A DNA stretch of 64,000 nt from NCBI GenBank assembly GCA_963556145.1, contig OY744465.1:5146001-5210000 (forward strand). Direction: 5' to 3'. This document shows, piece after piece, positions 24,901 through 34,816 of this stretch. A model generated the notes under the pieces. It was not told the origin of the DNA. It saw only the letters and a program-made list of their open reading frames with translations, and searched no databases. Position 1 is the first letter of the stretch; each line of letters starts with the position of its first letter. The stretch is from Hygrocybe punicea. Lineage: Eukaryota > Basidiomycota > Agaricomycetes > Agaricales > Hygrophoraceae. Made by a program: the position numbers and the translations under genes.

Positions 24901-26682
24901 AGACCGTACCAGTGCGCCAATAATGTTCAAAATGAGATGATTGGATCTTGACCACGTCCATCATGAAAGGACCGGCCGAGCGAGAAGTCGAATATAGTGT
25001 GCCAGTGGTAGATCCGCTACCAAGGTAATTTTTGTATGTACTCAGGAACATAGCCAGGATGCGATCGTTCTTCTCATTGGAGAAGCTTGGAGCACGTACG
25101 TATAACATCCAGTGGTGATGAAGCTGGGCTAAGGTATGGCGATCACAGACACGCAGAAATGCGGAGTACTGAGAATCTGCCCACGCTTCTAGATCACCGG
25201 ATATTGATAAGATAGGCCTCATTCAAATACGACTAATGTCATGTGATGAAAATTGTCACGCTTGGCAGGTAAAACACAGTTTAACTCACCAAATGCCTAT
25301 CTCCTCCATCCACATTTCAAAAATAAAATTTATGGCTCCTGGGAACCACACATAATTGTATCCCAAACAACTCCCAGGAAGCAGAATTTTTATTTTTGAC
25401 CTGTGTAATGAGGAGATGCAAAAGCAAGTTTGATCTATGCCTACAAACTATGACGCTCCACGTGCACTTTTATTATTTGCGCGATAGAGGCTGCGCGATC
25501 GCGCGAATTGGAACTGCGCGGTTTCACAAAGTACACGGACTTTGTTTTCTTGGCATTGCTGTGCGTCTGTGGGGCCATTTGGGGTGAATAGTACATTTAA
25601 TTTATTTCTACCTGTATACTTAGAGTGTTTTAGTCAATTATTAGCAATATTTCAGCAAGCTTTGTGGGCACAAAGCAGCCTCGGTGAGCATGACCGCTAA
25701 TTTTGGATTTCCTATTTTGGGCAAGCTTCGTGATGTAGAGATTTGATTGCACGATCCGATCATTGGCCAGGCCATCACGATGACAACTCATATCAAATTT
25801 GATATCACATGATTGTTGCAACCAAAACAGGCAGCTTGTTGATTTCTTGCTCGGAGTTAGAGTCTGCTTCGTATTGCACAAAGCTTGCTGGAATATAGCT
25901 AATAGTTGACTAAAACACTCTAAGTATACAGGTAGAAATAAATTAAATGTATTATTCTCCCCAAATGGCCCCACAGACGCACAGCAATGCCAAAAAAACA
26001 AAGTCTGTGTACCTTGTGAAACCGCGCGGTTCCAATTCGCGCGATCGCGCAGCCTCTATCGCGCAAATAATAAAAGTGCACGTGGAACGTCATAACAAAC
26101 AAGGCTATATTTTCAATCAAAATGTCACATTTGTTTCGAAATGGCTGAGGGCACATGATTTGTCACGAAATGTCACATATAGTCGTAAATGAATGAGGCC
26201 TATCTTACGAGCTTCTGACATTGTTTAACGAGCAATGTCAGCGAGGCTTGGTCAAGTTTGAAATGGTAAAATATGTTCCAAATACGAGTTGTCGGGCATC
26301 CATCAACGACTAAGGTAAAGAGAAGAACATTGCGGGCTACGTTCAATGTAAGTGGTTAGCAGGAAAAAAACTCATGTCGAGGACCAAGGATAAGTGACCT
26401 AATACGGCTGACTCAAGATCGCAGCATGTGAAGTCGAGACTGCGCGGCTCTTAGAGGAGTGAAATCAGCGCTCGAGATTGAGCCTCGGAAGACATCGAAC
26501 TCACTGCTTGGAGACTTGACGGACGTGTAGAGCGTATACAATATGCTGTGGGGGTCGCCACATCCGAGAAGTAGAATCTTCGCGTTCTCTTCTGGAGGTA
26601 AGCCCTGGGTCAAGCAAACCGGGGCAGTGTTGCCTATGGCATAGTAGAATATTTTGTTGGGCCAGAAGCACGGATGAGACAT
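21939..26682 (-). pseudogene. DUF4470/MYND-finger protein gene split by a MITE
   Basis: Four exons are inferred. Exon 1 (26682-26505) begins MSHPCFWPNKIFYYAIGNTA and contains ILLLGCGDPHSILYTLY, the DUF4470 signature. Exon 2 (26449-26399) gives LDFTCCDLESAVL. Exon 3 starts at 26336 (ARNVLLFTLVVDG) and is cut at 26207/25209 by a foldback element. It resumes at SISGDLEAWADSQYSAFLRV and runs to 23024. Exon 4 (22964-21939) ends in a MYND zinc finger, CARCGKGASEAGGRLMRC then CSRCTKTVYCGKNCQNADW and HKLGCKKLE. Introns are 55, 62 and 59 bp with clean GT-AG borders. MYND fingers bind proline-rich peptides; the role of this fungal family is unknown. Apart from the insertion I see no frameshift or stop, so the disruption looks recent. 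As it stands the 3' part can be read only from an ATG supplied by the element's end (25222). Confidence 0.88.
25210..26205. mobile_element. 1-kb foldback MITE with TA target duplication
   Basis: The ends are inverted copies beginning AGATAGGCCTCATTCA, flanked on both sides by TA (25208-25209 and 26206-26207). A second, longer inverted pair follows inside (about 25440-25650 against 25890-26105), including ACACTCTAAGTATACAG and a GCGATCGCGC core. The left arm carries about 100 extra bases (25260-25430), with a small inverted pair of its own (CTCCTGGGA / TCCCAGGAG). There is no transposase. TA duplication and long inverted repeats suggest a Tc1/mariner-type or foldback non-autonomous element. 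Removing the element with one TA joins the MYND gene exon in frame, which fixes the ends to the base. Confidence 0.88.
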
Positions 26683-26741
26683 GGTGGCAAAGCGATCGAT
26701 GAACTATCGATTATCAGCGGACCTCAAGTTCGCCTACGCGG

Positions 26742-27723
26742 TGTAGAGGGTCGACGTCCCTCTGAGTCCGTATCATCAATATATCACGAATCCGGACCAA
26801 CCCGATGCCGCCATTCGACTTGCATTCGAACCCGACGTAACCCGACGCAACCCGACGTGACGTGACGTGATGTGACCCGATGTGACCGACATAACCCGAC
26901 ATATGCCGCTTCGTCACAGCCGCTCTCAGACCAAATCCGGCAGCCTCAAACGCCTCGGAGTTCCAATTCCAGGAGATGGATCTCTTCGGACTCAATCCCC
27001 GACTTCGGATTTACTTTATTTATGCATCCCCTCGTCCTTTCGGAGATATGTAGGACTTTCTAGATCTTTTCCTTGCATATTCGTTTTCCCCTCCATTTCC
27101 TGTCTTCGTTGCTTTGCAACCCCCCTTTCCACATCCCCATTCCAACCTTTCTTTGTAGCTTACCATCGGCCGAAGTAGACATGTCCGAAAGTAGATTACT
27201 GTTTCCTGTACTATAAAAACGGTCCCCGACGACCGTACAAAAAAAAGATACCCTTAGTCCCCGTTTCCCTCATAGTCAGAATCGTTTAAATCCCTTCAAA
27301 TGCTCGTCCACGTAGTTCCTTAGCCTTTTTATAGTTTACTTTGTTGTCTTCCTCATTGTTCCCGTATATTCATTCATCGTTTCCGACCCGACCCGACCCG
27401 ACCTGACCCGTCGTACCCGACATCGTCGGCATCGTCGGGTTCATTCGTTTTCAGTCCGTTCACCATCGGGTTCATCATTATTAGTCCGTTTTCACTCCGT
27501 TCATCGTCGGGTTCATCATCATTTATCCATTTTCACTCCGTTCATCGCCGGATTCGTCGTTATTAGTCCCGTTTATGCGGCGGCTTTACTTTTATTTCAC
27601 TTTCACTTCCTTTTACTACTATTCCCGACACTGAATTATCCAGTCACTTCTACGCTGACACCCTTTGGATAGGATCTTTATTTCTTTATATAGTTCCGAA
27701 GCCACACAGAACCCGCATCTACA
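26742..27723 (+). repeat. Solo LTR of a Ty3/gypsy-type element
   Basis: Starts TGTAGAGGGTCGACG and ends ATCTACA, with GCGG on both sides (26738-26741 and 27724-27727) as a 4-bp target duplication. It shares its start, the repeated CCCGACGCAACCCGA segment, the TATAAAA region and the GTCACTTCTACGCTGACA segment with the LTRs of element A (51773-52567), but is longer (982 against 795 bp). No internal retroelement sequence follows. It therefore arose by LTR-LTR recombination after insertion into the left terminal repeat of the Harbinger-like element. Confidence 0.85.
27212..27218 (+). promoter_or_regulatory. TATA box of the solo LTR
   Basis: TATAAAA about 470 bp into the LTR, in the same context (TATAAAAACGGT) as in the LTRs of element A. 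Confidence 0.5.
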
Positions 27724-27727
27724 GCGG

Positions 27728-27874
27728 TTCCTGCTGAAAGTCCTTGTACCCTGAAGCCGAATTAGGTAGATATGGCCATATATAGACCCATCAGTTAATC
27801 AGTCGAAAACCGCCGCATGTGCGTATTATATAATAACATTTCTAGTCGGTTATGTCTATATATGGTATCTTTCT
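27728..27874 (+). repeat. Left terminal inverted repeat of the Harbinger-like element (inner part)
   Basis: From TTCCTGCTGAAAGTCCTTG to ATATATGGTATCTT it is the near-exact inverse of 34491-34640. The outer 29 bp of the same repeat lie at 26713-26741, beyond the solo LTR. Confidence 0.85.
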
Positions 27875-27979
27875 CCGCACCCTAGCTGTAGCTGTCACCA
27901 CTTTGACAGATAGAGATGGTCATATAAATACACAGCTGATTGTGAACAACCAGAGTACTTTCCTTGATCTGTATCCCTC

Positions 27980-29534
27980 ATGCCTCGTCAATCCCACCGT
28001 CAACAACTGCTTAAAACCCTCAATCAGATTAAAAGTGACCTCACCTGGAGGAAATACTATGATCTGGTTGGGGATCTGCTTGAAGAACTTATTAAAGAAA
28101 TACCTGACTCTGATTCTGATTCTGACCTTACCATGTCTGATTCCTTCTCTGACAACTTCTCTGCTCTTGATCCACTCTCTGATAGTTCAATTGACATGTT
28201 TGACTTCAGTTCTGACCAACTGTCTGATCATCTCTTCTCTGAGATGATCAATGTTATTGGTGTCCTTGAAGATGAAGTCCAGAAGGCTCATGTTCTCAGA
28301 ACTCGTACTTGCTCCTCTCATGCCCCTCAGCTCCATCTTCTTGATGAGTGGGCTCTTAACAATCCTCGTCGTTTTCGCAAAAAACTCCAGGTCGACCCTG
28401 ATGTCTTCGACAAACTAGTTGAACTCGTCGAAAATCATCCTATCTTTGGATCTGAATGCCAACTCCCTGTCAAGATACAATTGGCCATTTTTTTGAATTG
28501 TGCTGGCCACTATGGCAATGCTGCAACCACAGAAGATATAGCCGATTGGGCTGGTGTCTCTGTGGGTACAGTTCATAATTGCAGTAATCGAGTTATGATT
28601 GCCATTGCTGCCCTTCATGATGATGCTATACCTTGGAATGCCCAGGACCCTCGTTGTGTGCATGAGAAGGCTAAGGCAAAGGAGTGGGTGGAGAGAAAGA
28701 CTGGGCCACAGTGGAGAGATGGATATTTAGTTGGTGATGGAACATGCTTCCCCCTCTTTCAGAAGCCTGGACTACATGGAGAGTCCTTTTATGACAGGAA
28801 ATGCAATTACTCTCTTAATTGCCAGGTTCTTTTTTATTATATTTTATTGTCTGGTGCATTCTCTGATATTTGCTTCAGGTTATTGGCCTCCCACACAATT
28901 TGCAAATTGTGGACTATGTTGTTGGCTTGGTTGGAAGCATCCACGACTCCATTGCCTTTTCAACTGCTCGTATTGCCCAGGAACCAGAGTCTTTCTTTGC
29001 TGCAAATGAGTGGATGTGGGCAGATTCTGCATATCCATGTTGCATTTGGTGTATCCCACCTTTCAAGAAGCCTGCAAGAGGAAGCCTTACTCCATTCCAG
29101 AGGAAATTTAATTTCCACTTGTCTACAGTATGCTTTTGTCTTATTATCACACACTTGCTAACTAGAGATATCAGATTCATGTACGGTCTGAGCACCTCTT
29201 TGGTTCTCTGAAGGGCCGATTTGCCTCTTTACGGGAATTACGCTTTCAAATTCAAGATCAGAGAAAATTCAACTATGTCAATCTTTGGGTGCGCTGTTGC
29301 CTTATTCTGCACAATTTAATTATTTGGATTGAGGAGGAGCTGGGGTTGAAGGATACAACTGATTGGGCCAGAAATGATGTTGGTGACCATGAAGGATATG
29401 AAGAGGAGCACGAGGAATATTTTAATGTTGGAGATGGTGAGGGTGAGGAGGATGCCACTGACTTTAATGATGCTGCTGCTGCTGCAGGAAAAGCATTCCG
29501 TGAATGCCTGGCTGGGATTGCACAGAATTTGTAA
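27980..29534 (+). CDS. PIF/Harbinger (HARBI1-like) DDE transposase
   Basis: Three exons (27980-28825, 28879-29127, 29175-29534), all joining in phase 0, give 484 residues without a stop. After an acidic N-terminus there is a helix-turn-helix segment (TTEDIADWAGVSVGTVHNCS). Then come the DDE elements: first Asp in YLVGDGTCFPLF, second Asp in VGSIHDSIAF, and Glu in VRSEHLFGSLKGRF. A typical closing helix with HNLIIWIEEELG follows, then an acidic tail. The catalytic triad is present, so the protein may be active. It would cut and paste the surrounding element together with a Myb-like DNA-binding partner. A later ATG at 28129 is a possible alternative start. Confidence 0.88.
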
Positions 29535-30983
29535 TTGGTTCCACAGTCTTGACTATGGTATCTAGTTCAGTAGTTGGTTCATATCCAGTTCAATGATTGG
29601 TTCATCAATGGGGAGGACAGTGACATGTATTAAAAAAAAAAGTACACCACATGGAGAGAGGGAAGGGGCATGTAGAAAGGGGGCATGACATATACAGTAT
29701 GGTATACTTAATCAGTTTGCTCCAAAGAGGATTTCTCCCCTGTCAACTCCACCTGCTTGACCCTAAGCTGCTCCGCTTCCACTTGAAGTCTGGCAAGTTC
29801 AATCTTCAAGGCTAAGAAAAGCTGGTCCTTGTGTGCCTGAATACGGATTTTCTCTATCTCATGCTGATGGTTTGCCTCACCCACCTCCACCTCATGCTTA
29901 CAACTTACCTCTCTCTCCTGTATCTCATGATGACGATCAGCCTCCTTCTGCACAACCTTTTGATCTTCCCGTTGAAAGAGAAGATTGACATGGCGTTTCT
30001 TGGCAGTATCACAATGATCCATTGTGTCAGATAGGTGTTGCATGACTTTGAGGTGATTGTCAAAAGGACTGACCATGTTATTGGTGTGTTTGCGAGGTTG
30101 GCGCAATGAGGAAGAGGGGGGGTGGTAGTTGATGGCCAGACACTGGGCAAAGGGGAAGAGGCCTCGGAATTGGAGACGCTGTGAATAGTGCCAAACTGGT
30201 GAAAGGGCAGGGTTTGTAGTGCCATGGTTCGCGCTTGATGCGTGAGCCGCTCAGCCTCAGAGCCGGAGCCAGAATCTCCCCATGGAGATCCATGGCTGAA
30301 CAGGCTATCACTTCGCAACGAAGACAGTGGTGGAATCTGTAAAAATCTCGGGTGGTTGAGGGACCAGCAGCAGTGGTGTTTGATGGTGGGGTAGTGAAGG
30401 GGGGAAGGTCTAATGCCAGGTTGGACGGGTTGGGGAGGTTGTTGAAGTTGAAATCAGCTGGGAAAGGGTCAGGGCCGGGGTCGGGGTCAGGAGTCCTCTC
30501 GACGGCAATCGGAGCCATTGAAGGTATGGCGGGGATGTTGGTGGGGAATAATGGATCCATTGATGGACTATGGGGGGCGTAGGCGGGGCCTTATGGGGCC
30601 ATAAATTGATCAGCGGGGGTGTAGGTGGGGCTCCATGAGTTTGTAGATTGGTCAGTGGAGGAGTGGGGGGGGCCGAACAAGGCCGTTGATTGGCCATAGG
30701 GAACATGGGTGAGGTTGAACAGGGTGGTTGATGGGCCAGTTGAGGTGTTGGTAGGGCCAAACAGAGCCGTTGATGTGCCAGGGAGGTCATAGGAGAAGCC
30801 CAACGGGGCTGCTGATCATCCAGGGGGGGAGAGCAACTAGTGATGCTGAAGTTCGGTTCGGAACCGATCCGAACCTGGTTTGAACCGTGAACTGAACCAG
30901 AAGTTCGGTTCTGGTTCGGTTTGCAGTTCTGGCACTGACATGCGGTTCAAACCGCGAACCGTAATGTATAGTTACCTATGTAG

Positions 30984-31814
30984 TAGGGCTGAACACAGGT
31001 CGATCTGTGGGTGACCTGGACCTATACCTGCAGGTATTCTAATCCCAGATATCCATACCTGGATCTGCCAGGTATTTGGCACTCTGAGACCCAGACCTGT
31101 GGGTAAAACCCACAGGTAACCCACTGCTATTGTAGTGAGACAGGGCAGGCAGTGCAATATGAAGAGAGATGGAATGATAAGTGTCAGGTGCCTCATTAAG
31201 GTGCACATGCACCCTACATTGACAGCACAGATGTAAATTCATGTGTGGCATGCTCATGCAAGGTAAAATGCAACAGAAGATATAGCCAAACTGTGTCACA
31301 GACACAGTTTGACTGGTCATTGCACCTGCAACTCAGAAGTGATCAGGGTGGATTGTTGGTTCTCTATAGATTTATTAGTCCTATGATAAAGAATATTGAC
31401 TGATTCAGTTGACTAAAAGAGTCAAAACACCTATCAGCCAGAGGGTGGGCACACCACTACTCTGGCTGGTTTTCTTACTCCAGAACCCATATGAATTGTT
31501 GTTGTTGCTGTGGTGGTGGTCATCATGGTTGTTGTCACTTCTATTGCTATAATATTATCAAGAAAGTATTGTGTCAGCTGGCTGACTTTGAAGATGTTCA
31601 AACCCTTGCAAACTGACCTTGATTCACTAAATAGACTCTATATACAGTACATGATACAGTTCCCAGGTACCTGTGGCATTCTAAATCCTAAACCTGGATC
31701 TGCACAGGTATTGACCTGTGCTGATATCTCCCAATTTGTGACCTGACCTGTGGGTTTTCCCACGGATCAACCTGTAGGTAACCTGCAGGTGACCCGGACC
31801 TGTGTTCAGCCTTA
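30984..31814. mobile_element. Nested hAT MITE, 831 bp
   Basis: Begins TAGGGCTGAACACAGG and ends in the inverse CCTGTGTTCAGCCTTA, with an exact 8-bp duplication CTATGTAG on both sides (30976-30983, 31815-31822). Subterminal copies of ACCTGCAGGT, ACCTGTGGGT and related motifs occur at both ends, as in transposase-binding regions. It has no coding capacity. Confidence 0.88.
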
Positions 31815-32004
31815 CTATGTAGATACTCATTTAGATACTTAATTTTTCACATTTTTTTCTATGCAGTCGTGTGAACTTAGGTCATGTGACCTTAAACATA
31901 CTCGCGCGACACCCTAATTTCGACTCAACACTAACGTTACTCAACAACCACGGTAAGTAATGGCTTCATACTATATTTTACTGACATTTTATTACATAGA
32001 ACAG

Positions 32005-32764
32005 CCCCCCCAATACATACAGCTGTTTTAGTTAACTAAACCAACAGCAATACTGTAAAAGCACAGTGCACTTTCACCAGCAATTGCTGAGCCTTGCAAG
32101 TGCTGTAGGTAGTTAAACTGAGCTGTGTAGTAAAAGATACTGGTTTTACTAAGCCTGGTACTGGTGTGAAAGTTATTTTTACTATGACCAGCAATTACTG
32201 GTGGGTAGTTTTACTATCCCTTGCATTTGCTGGAAGCTTAGTTTCACCATCCATTGCACTTGCTGTGCAAGTGGTTTTACTGTGATCAGCACTTGCTGTG
32301 TACTAGTTTTACCATTACTGTGCCCAATGCTGGCAGCACACTAGTGTTCCTAATATAATATAAAATGGAATTATTATATAATAATTCCACCTCAAATAAT
32401 TCCACCTCAAATTATATTAGGAAAAGCAGTTGCAGCAAGTGCTGGGCATGGTAATGGTAAAACTGGTGCACAGCAAGTGCTGATCACAGTAAAACCACTT
32501 GCACAGCAAGTGCAATGGATGGTGAAACTAAGCTTCCAGCAAATGCAAGGGATAGTAAAACTACCCACCAGTAATTGCTGGTCATAGTAAAACTAACCTT
32601 CACACCAGTACCAGGCTTAGTAAAACCAGTATCTTTTACTACACAGCTCAGTTTAACTACCTACAGCACTTGCAAGGCCCAGCAATTGCTGGTGAAAGTG
32701 CACTGTGCTTTTACAGTATTGCTGTGGTTTAGTTAACTAAAATAACAGCAACAACTGGCCCCCC
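32005..32764. repeat. Long inverted repeat (hairpin) of about 330-bp arms
   Basis: The left arm (about 32021-32345) and right arm (about 32424-32750) are near-perfect inverses, separated by about 78 bp of AT-rich sequence centred on TTATTATATAATAATT. The arms share TTTTAGTTAACTAAACC outside and AAGCTTCCAGCAAATGC or its inverse inside. Each arm is itself built of imperfect 50-65-bp units containing AGTAAAAC and AGCAAGTGC or AGCAATTGC. C-tracts (CAGCCCCCC / GGCCCCCC) lie at the ends. I could not identify a target duplication. Confidence 0.85.
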
Positions 32765-32938
32765 GTGGCCCACCTTGACCGCATAAAGAAGGTGCCCATG
32801 GTCAACTCCACCCAACAACCTCCCTAATGTTCCAACGTGAGTTGGACTGAATCGAGGGCAGCAGCGTCAGCAGCAGCAACGGCACTGGCAACACCACCAA
32901 TGCCACCACCCCGACGATGGCCAAATGGCCCCAAATGA

Positions 32939-33003
32939 CTGCAACTGCAACTGCAACTGCAACTGCAGCAGCAGCAGCAGCAGCAACAGCAGCAACAGCA
33001 ACG
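32939..33003. repeat. CAA/CAG-type microsatellite
   Basis: Tandem GCAACT hexamers followed by GCA and GCAACA units inside the hAT-like element. The long low-complexity open frames over it are compositional. Confidence 0.8.
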
Positions 33004-33189
33004 CCGGCAGCAGCAGCAGAGCAACACCGGCAGCAGCAGCCACCTGCCATGTCAAACGTGGATGATCTCACCTCCACCACCACTTACAACACCAACACCA
33101 ACACGACAACGACAACGACGATGGGGAGTTGAAGGCTGGGAGGGTGGTGCGCCCACCTACCGGCCCAGGTATGTCCCTCACAAACATGC

Positions 33190-33480
33190 CCTAGCCACAT
33201 CAATTGATGTGCGGACGCCAATAGGAAGTCCCCAGCCCCATCCAACCTTGTGAAAACAGACGGAGCACGTCAATTGACGTGCCCCGTTCTTCGCGAGGTC
33301 GTCAGCATGTGCGGACACCCATGGAAAGTCCCCGGCCCCATCCAACCTCGCGAAAACAGATGGAGCGTGTCAATTGACGTGTCCCTGTTCTTCACGAGGT
33401 AGGTAGCACGTGTGGACGCCCATGGGAAGTGCCTGGCCCCACCCCAACCTCGCAAAAACAGATGGAGTGCCCCCCCATCT
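33190..33480. repeat. About 100-bp tandem repeats with TCAATTGA core
   Basis: Three diverged units begin near 33198, 33269 and 33369. Each starts with GTCAATTGA and includes CATGG-AAGT and CCTCGC-AAAACAGA. They lie inside the 30838-33708 element. A related TTCGCGAGGT motif recurs in the sister element near 51055. Confidence 0.75.
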
Positions 33481-34490
33481 ACCTCGTGAGGGTGACAGCC
33501 GCGTCAATTGATGCGCGTCTGGCCCGCGCGAGGTATTTGGAGGTTGGTTCGCGGTTCGAACCGCGTTTGAATGCAGACCGAACGCCGTGGAACCGTTCGA
33601 CACGGTTCTGGTTCGGGTTTGGCATTTGGCTGAACCGAACCAACAGTTCCGGTTCCGGTTTTTCAAAAATAGTGAAAAACCGGACCGAACCGAACTTTGA
33701 CAACACTAAGAGCAACATAGAAGTGTGAGCAGATATGTCCTGGCCCGGATGAGATGTCGCGGGTAGTGGGTTGTGGCTTGGGATTGTCTGCCACAGTCTG
33801 TGGAGCCTTTGGTACCATGGGAAATATTTGTTGATATGCTCTAGATATCCTGTAAGGTGAAAAAGAAACCAAAGTACATATAACCATACCGGCTAAGTTT
33901 TCTGGACCAGCCCTGCTAGGGTCCACTGTCAACAATCCAGCCCCAGTCTTCCCCGTACTTTGACGAATCTCACGGTATTTACTCTTGAGTCTGCAAGGAA
34001 ACACTGTCAGTATATAGCATGCGATAAGCAAAATACATATGTTTGTAACCGGTTTTCCACCGCTTGGGCAAATTTCTCCACATGTTGTGCATAGCCATCA
34101 TGGATGTGTGGGTTATCGTCGGTGGAGAAGACGGCATTCGCGATTTTGACATAGATGTGCATTTTTGACTCCTTTCCAATGATCTTCCTGCGATTGGCCA
34201 CCTTGGCATCTTGAGAGGAGTCGGAAAAGAGCTTGATGCAATTAGTTGGGTTCTCTTCGAGCCAGGCGATGAGCCTGTCAGTTCACCGTGAGTTGCTACC
34301 ATCCCAATAAATTTTGACTTTGAGAAGGTCTGTCATGTCTCAGGAAGAAGTTGTCAAAGAAAGAAGGGGTGAAAAAATTGAACTACAGGTGGCAGTCGTG
34401 CCCTTTGAACAGCTTTGTGGGGAACTAGCCACAGAATGGTGTGTTATACGTGAGGAGGAAGGATGTTTGGGCATGCGAGGCATAGCAAAA

Positions 34491-34671
34491 GAAAAAGATA
34501 CCATATATAGACATAACCAACTAGAAATGTTATTATATAATACGCACATGCAGTGGTTTTCGACTGATTAACTGATGGGTCTATATATGGCCATATCTAC
34601 CTAATTCGGCTTCAGGGTACCTACAAGGACTTTCAGCAGGAACCACGTAGGTGAACTTGAGGTCCGCTGAT
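34491..34671 (-). repeat. Right terminal inverted repeat of the Harbinger-like element
   Basis: The inverse of the left repeat. Its outer 29 bp (34643-34671) match 26713-26741 and the rest matches 27728-27874, so the left copy is divided by the solo LTR. Confidence 0.85.
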
Positions 34672-34816
34672 GAAAGAGCCTCGGCCCGGGGAGAGGCAGA
34701 GTTGATAACCGGAAGTTTCCTTTTGTAGACTGGAGTAAAAATTTGACATGCTATTTATGGTAATCAATTCTTTGCCAATCCAGCTGCAGTCAAGTCAATA
34801 TATAAATCACACGTCA

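Larger units (their letters stand above)
30838..33708. mobile_element. Non-autonomous hAT-like element, 2.9 kb
   Basis: The left end TAGTGATGCTGAAGTTCGG and the inverted right end (inverse reading TAGTGTTGTCAAAGTTCGG) are followed by subterminal GGTTCGGAACC-type repeats. An exact 8-bp duplication AGAGCAAC flanks it (30830-30837 and 33709-33716), as expected for hAT elements. There is no transposase. The interior holds another hAT MITE, a long hairpin, a CAG/CAA microsatellite and about 100-bp tandem repeats. Confidence 0.88.
29708..34336 (-). pseudogene. Myb/SANT-like partner gene of the Harbinger-like element, broken
   Basis: The N-terminal part (34336 to about 33870) encodes LIAWLEENPTNCIKLFSDSS, KIANAVFSTDD, KFAQAVENRLQT, LKSKYREIRQSTGKTGAGLL, matching the Myb/SANT-like DNA-binding proteins that accompany such transposases in basidiomycetes. 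The C-terminal part (30830-29708) is Pro/Thr-rich and then a charged coiled coil (EIEKIRIQAHKDQLFLALKI). Breaks: a TGA at 34286-34284 inside the DNA-binding domain, a TAA at 30593-30591, and a 2.9-kb hAT-like insertion between the two halves. That the two halves form one gene is inferred from order, strand and the usual domain plan; I could not prove frame continuity across the insertion. Confidence 0.7.
26713..34671 (+). mobile_element. PIF/Harbinger-like DNA transposon carrying nested insertions
   Basis: Inverted terminal repeats of roughly 175 bp bound the element. The right one is 34671-34491. The left one is split into 26713-26741 and 27728-27874 by a solo LTR. Inside are a HARBI1-type transposase on the plus strand and a Myb/SANT-like partner gene on the minus strand, the usual two-gene plan of this superfamily. 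A three-base target duplication cannot be confirmed (TTA left, TGA right under one alignment). The element sits just upstream of the MYND gene start codon (26682). Without its insertions it would be about 4.1 kb. Confidence 0.8.

Noticed and set aside
29831..30034. Short plus-strand frame over the coiled-coil exon
   Set aside because: Shadow of the minus-strand Myb-partner C-terminus.
32802..33083. Ala/Val- or Cys-rich frames on the minus strand
   Set aside because: Produced by the CAA/CAG microsatellite in all three phases.
26713..34671. Three-base target duplication for the Harbinger-like element
   Set aside because: Flanks read TTA and TGA under the best alignment, so a duplication cannot be asserted.
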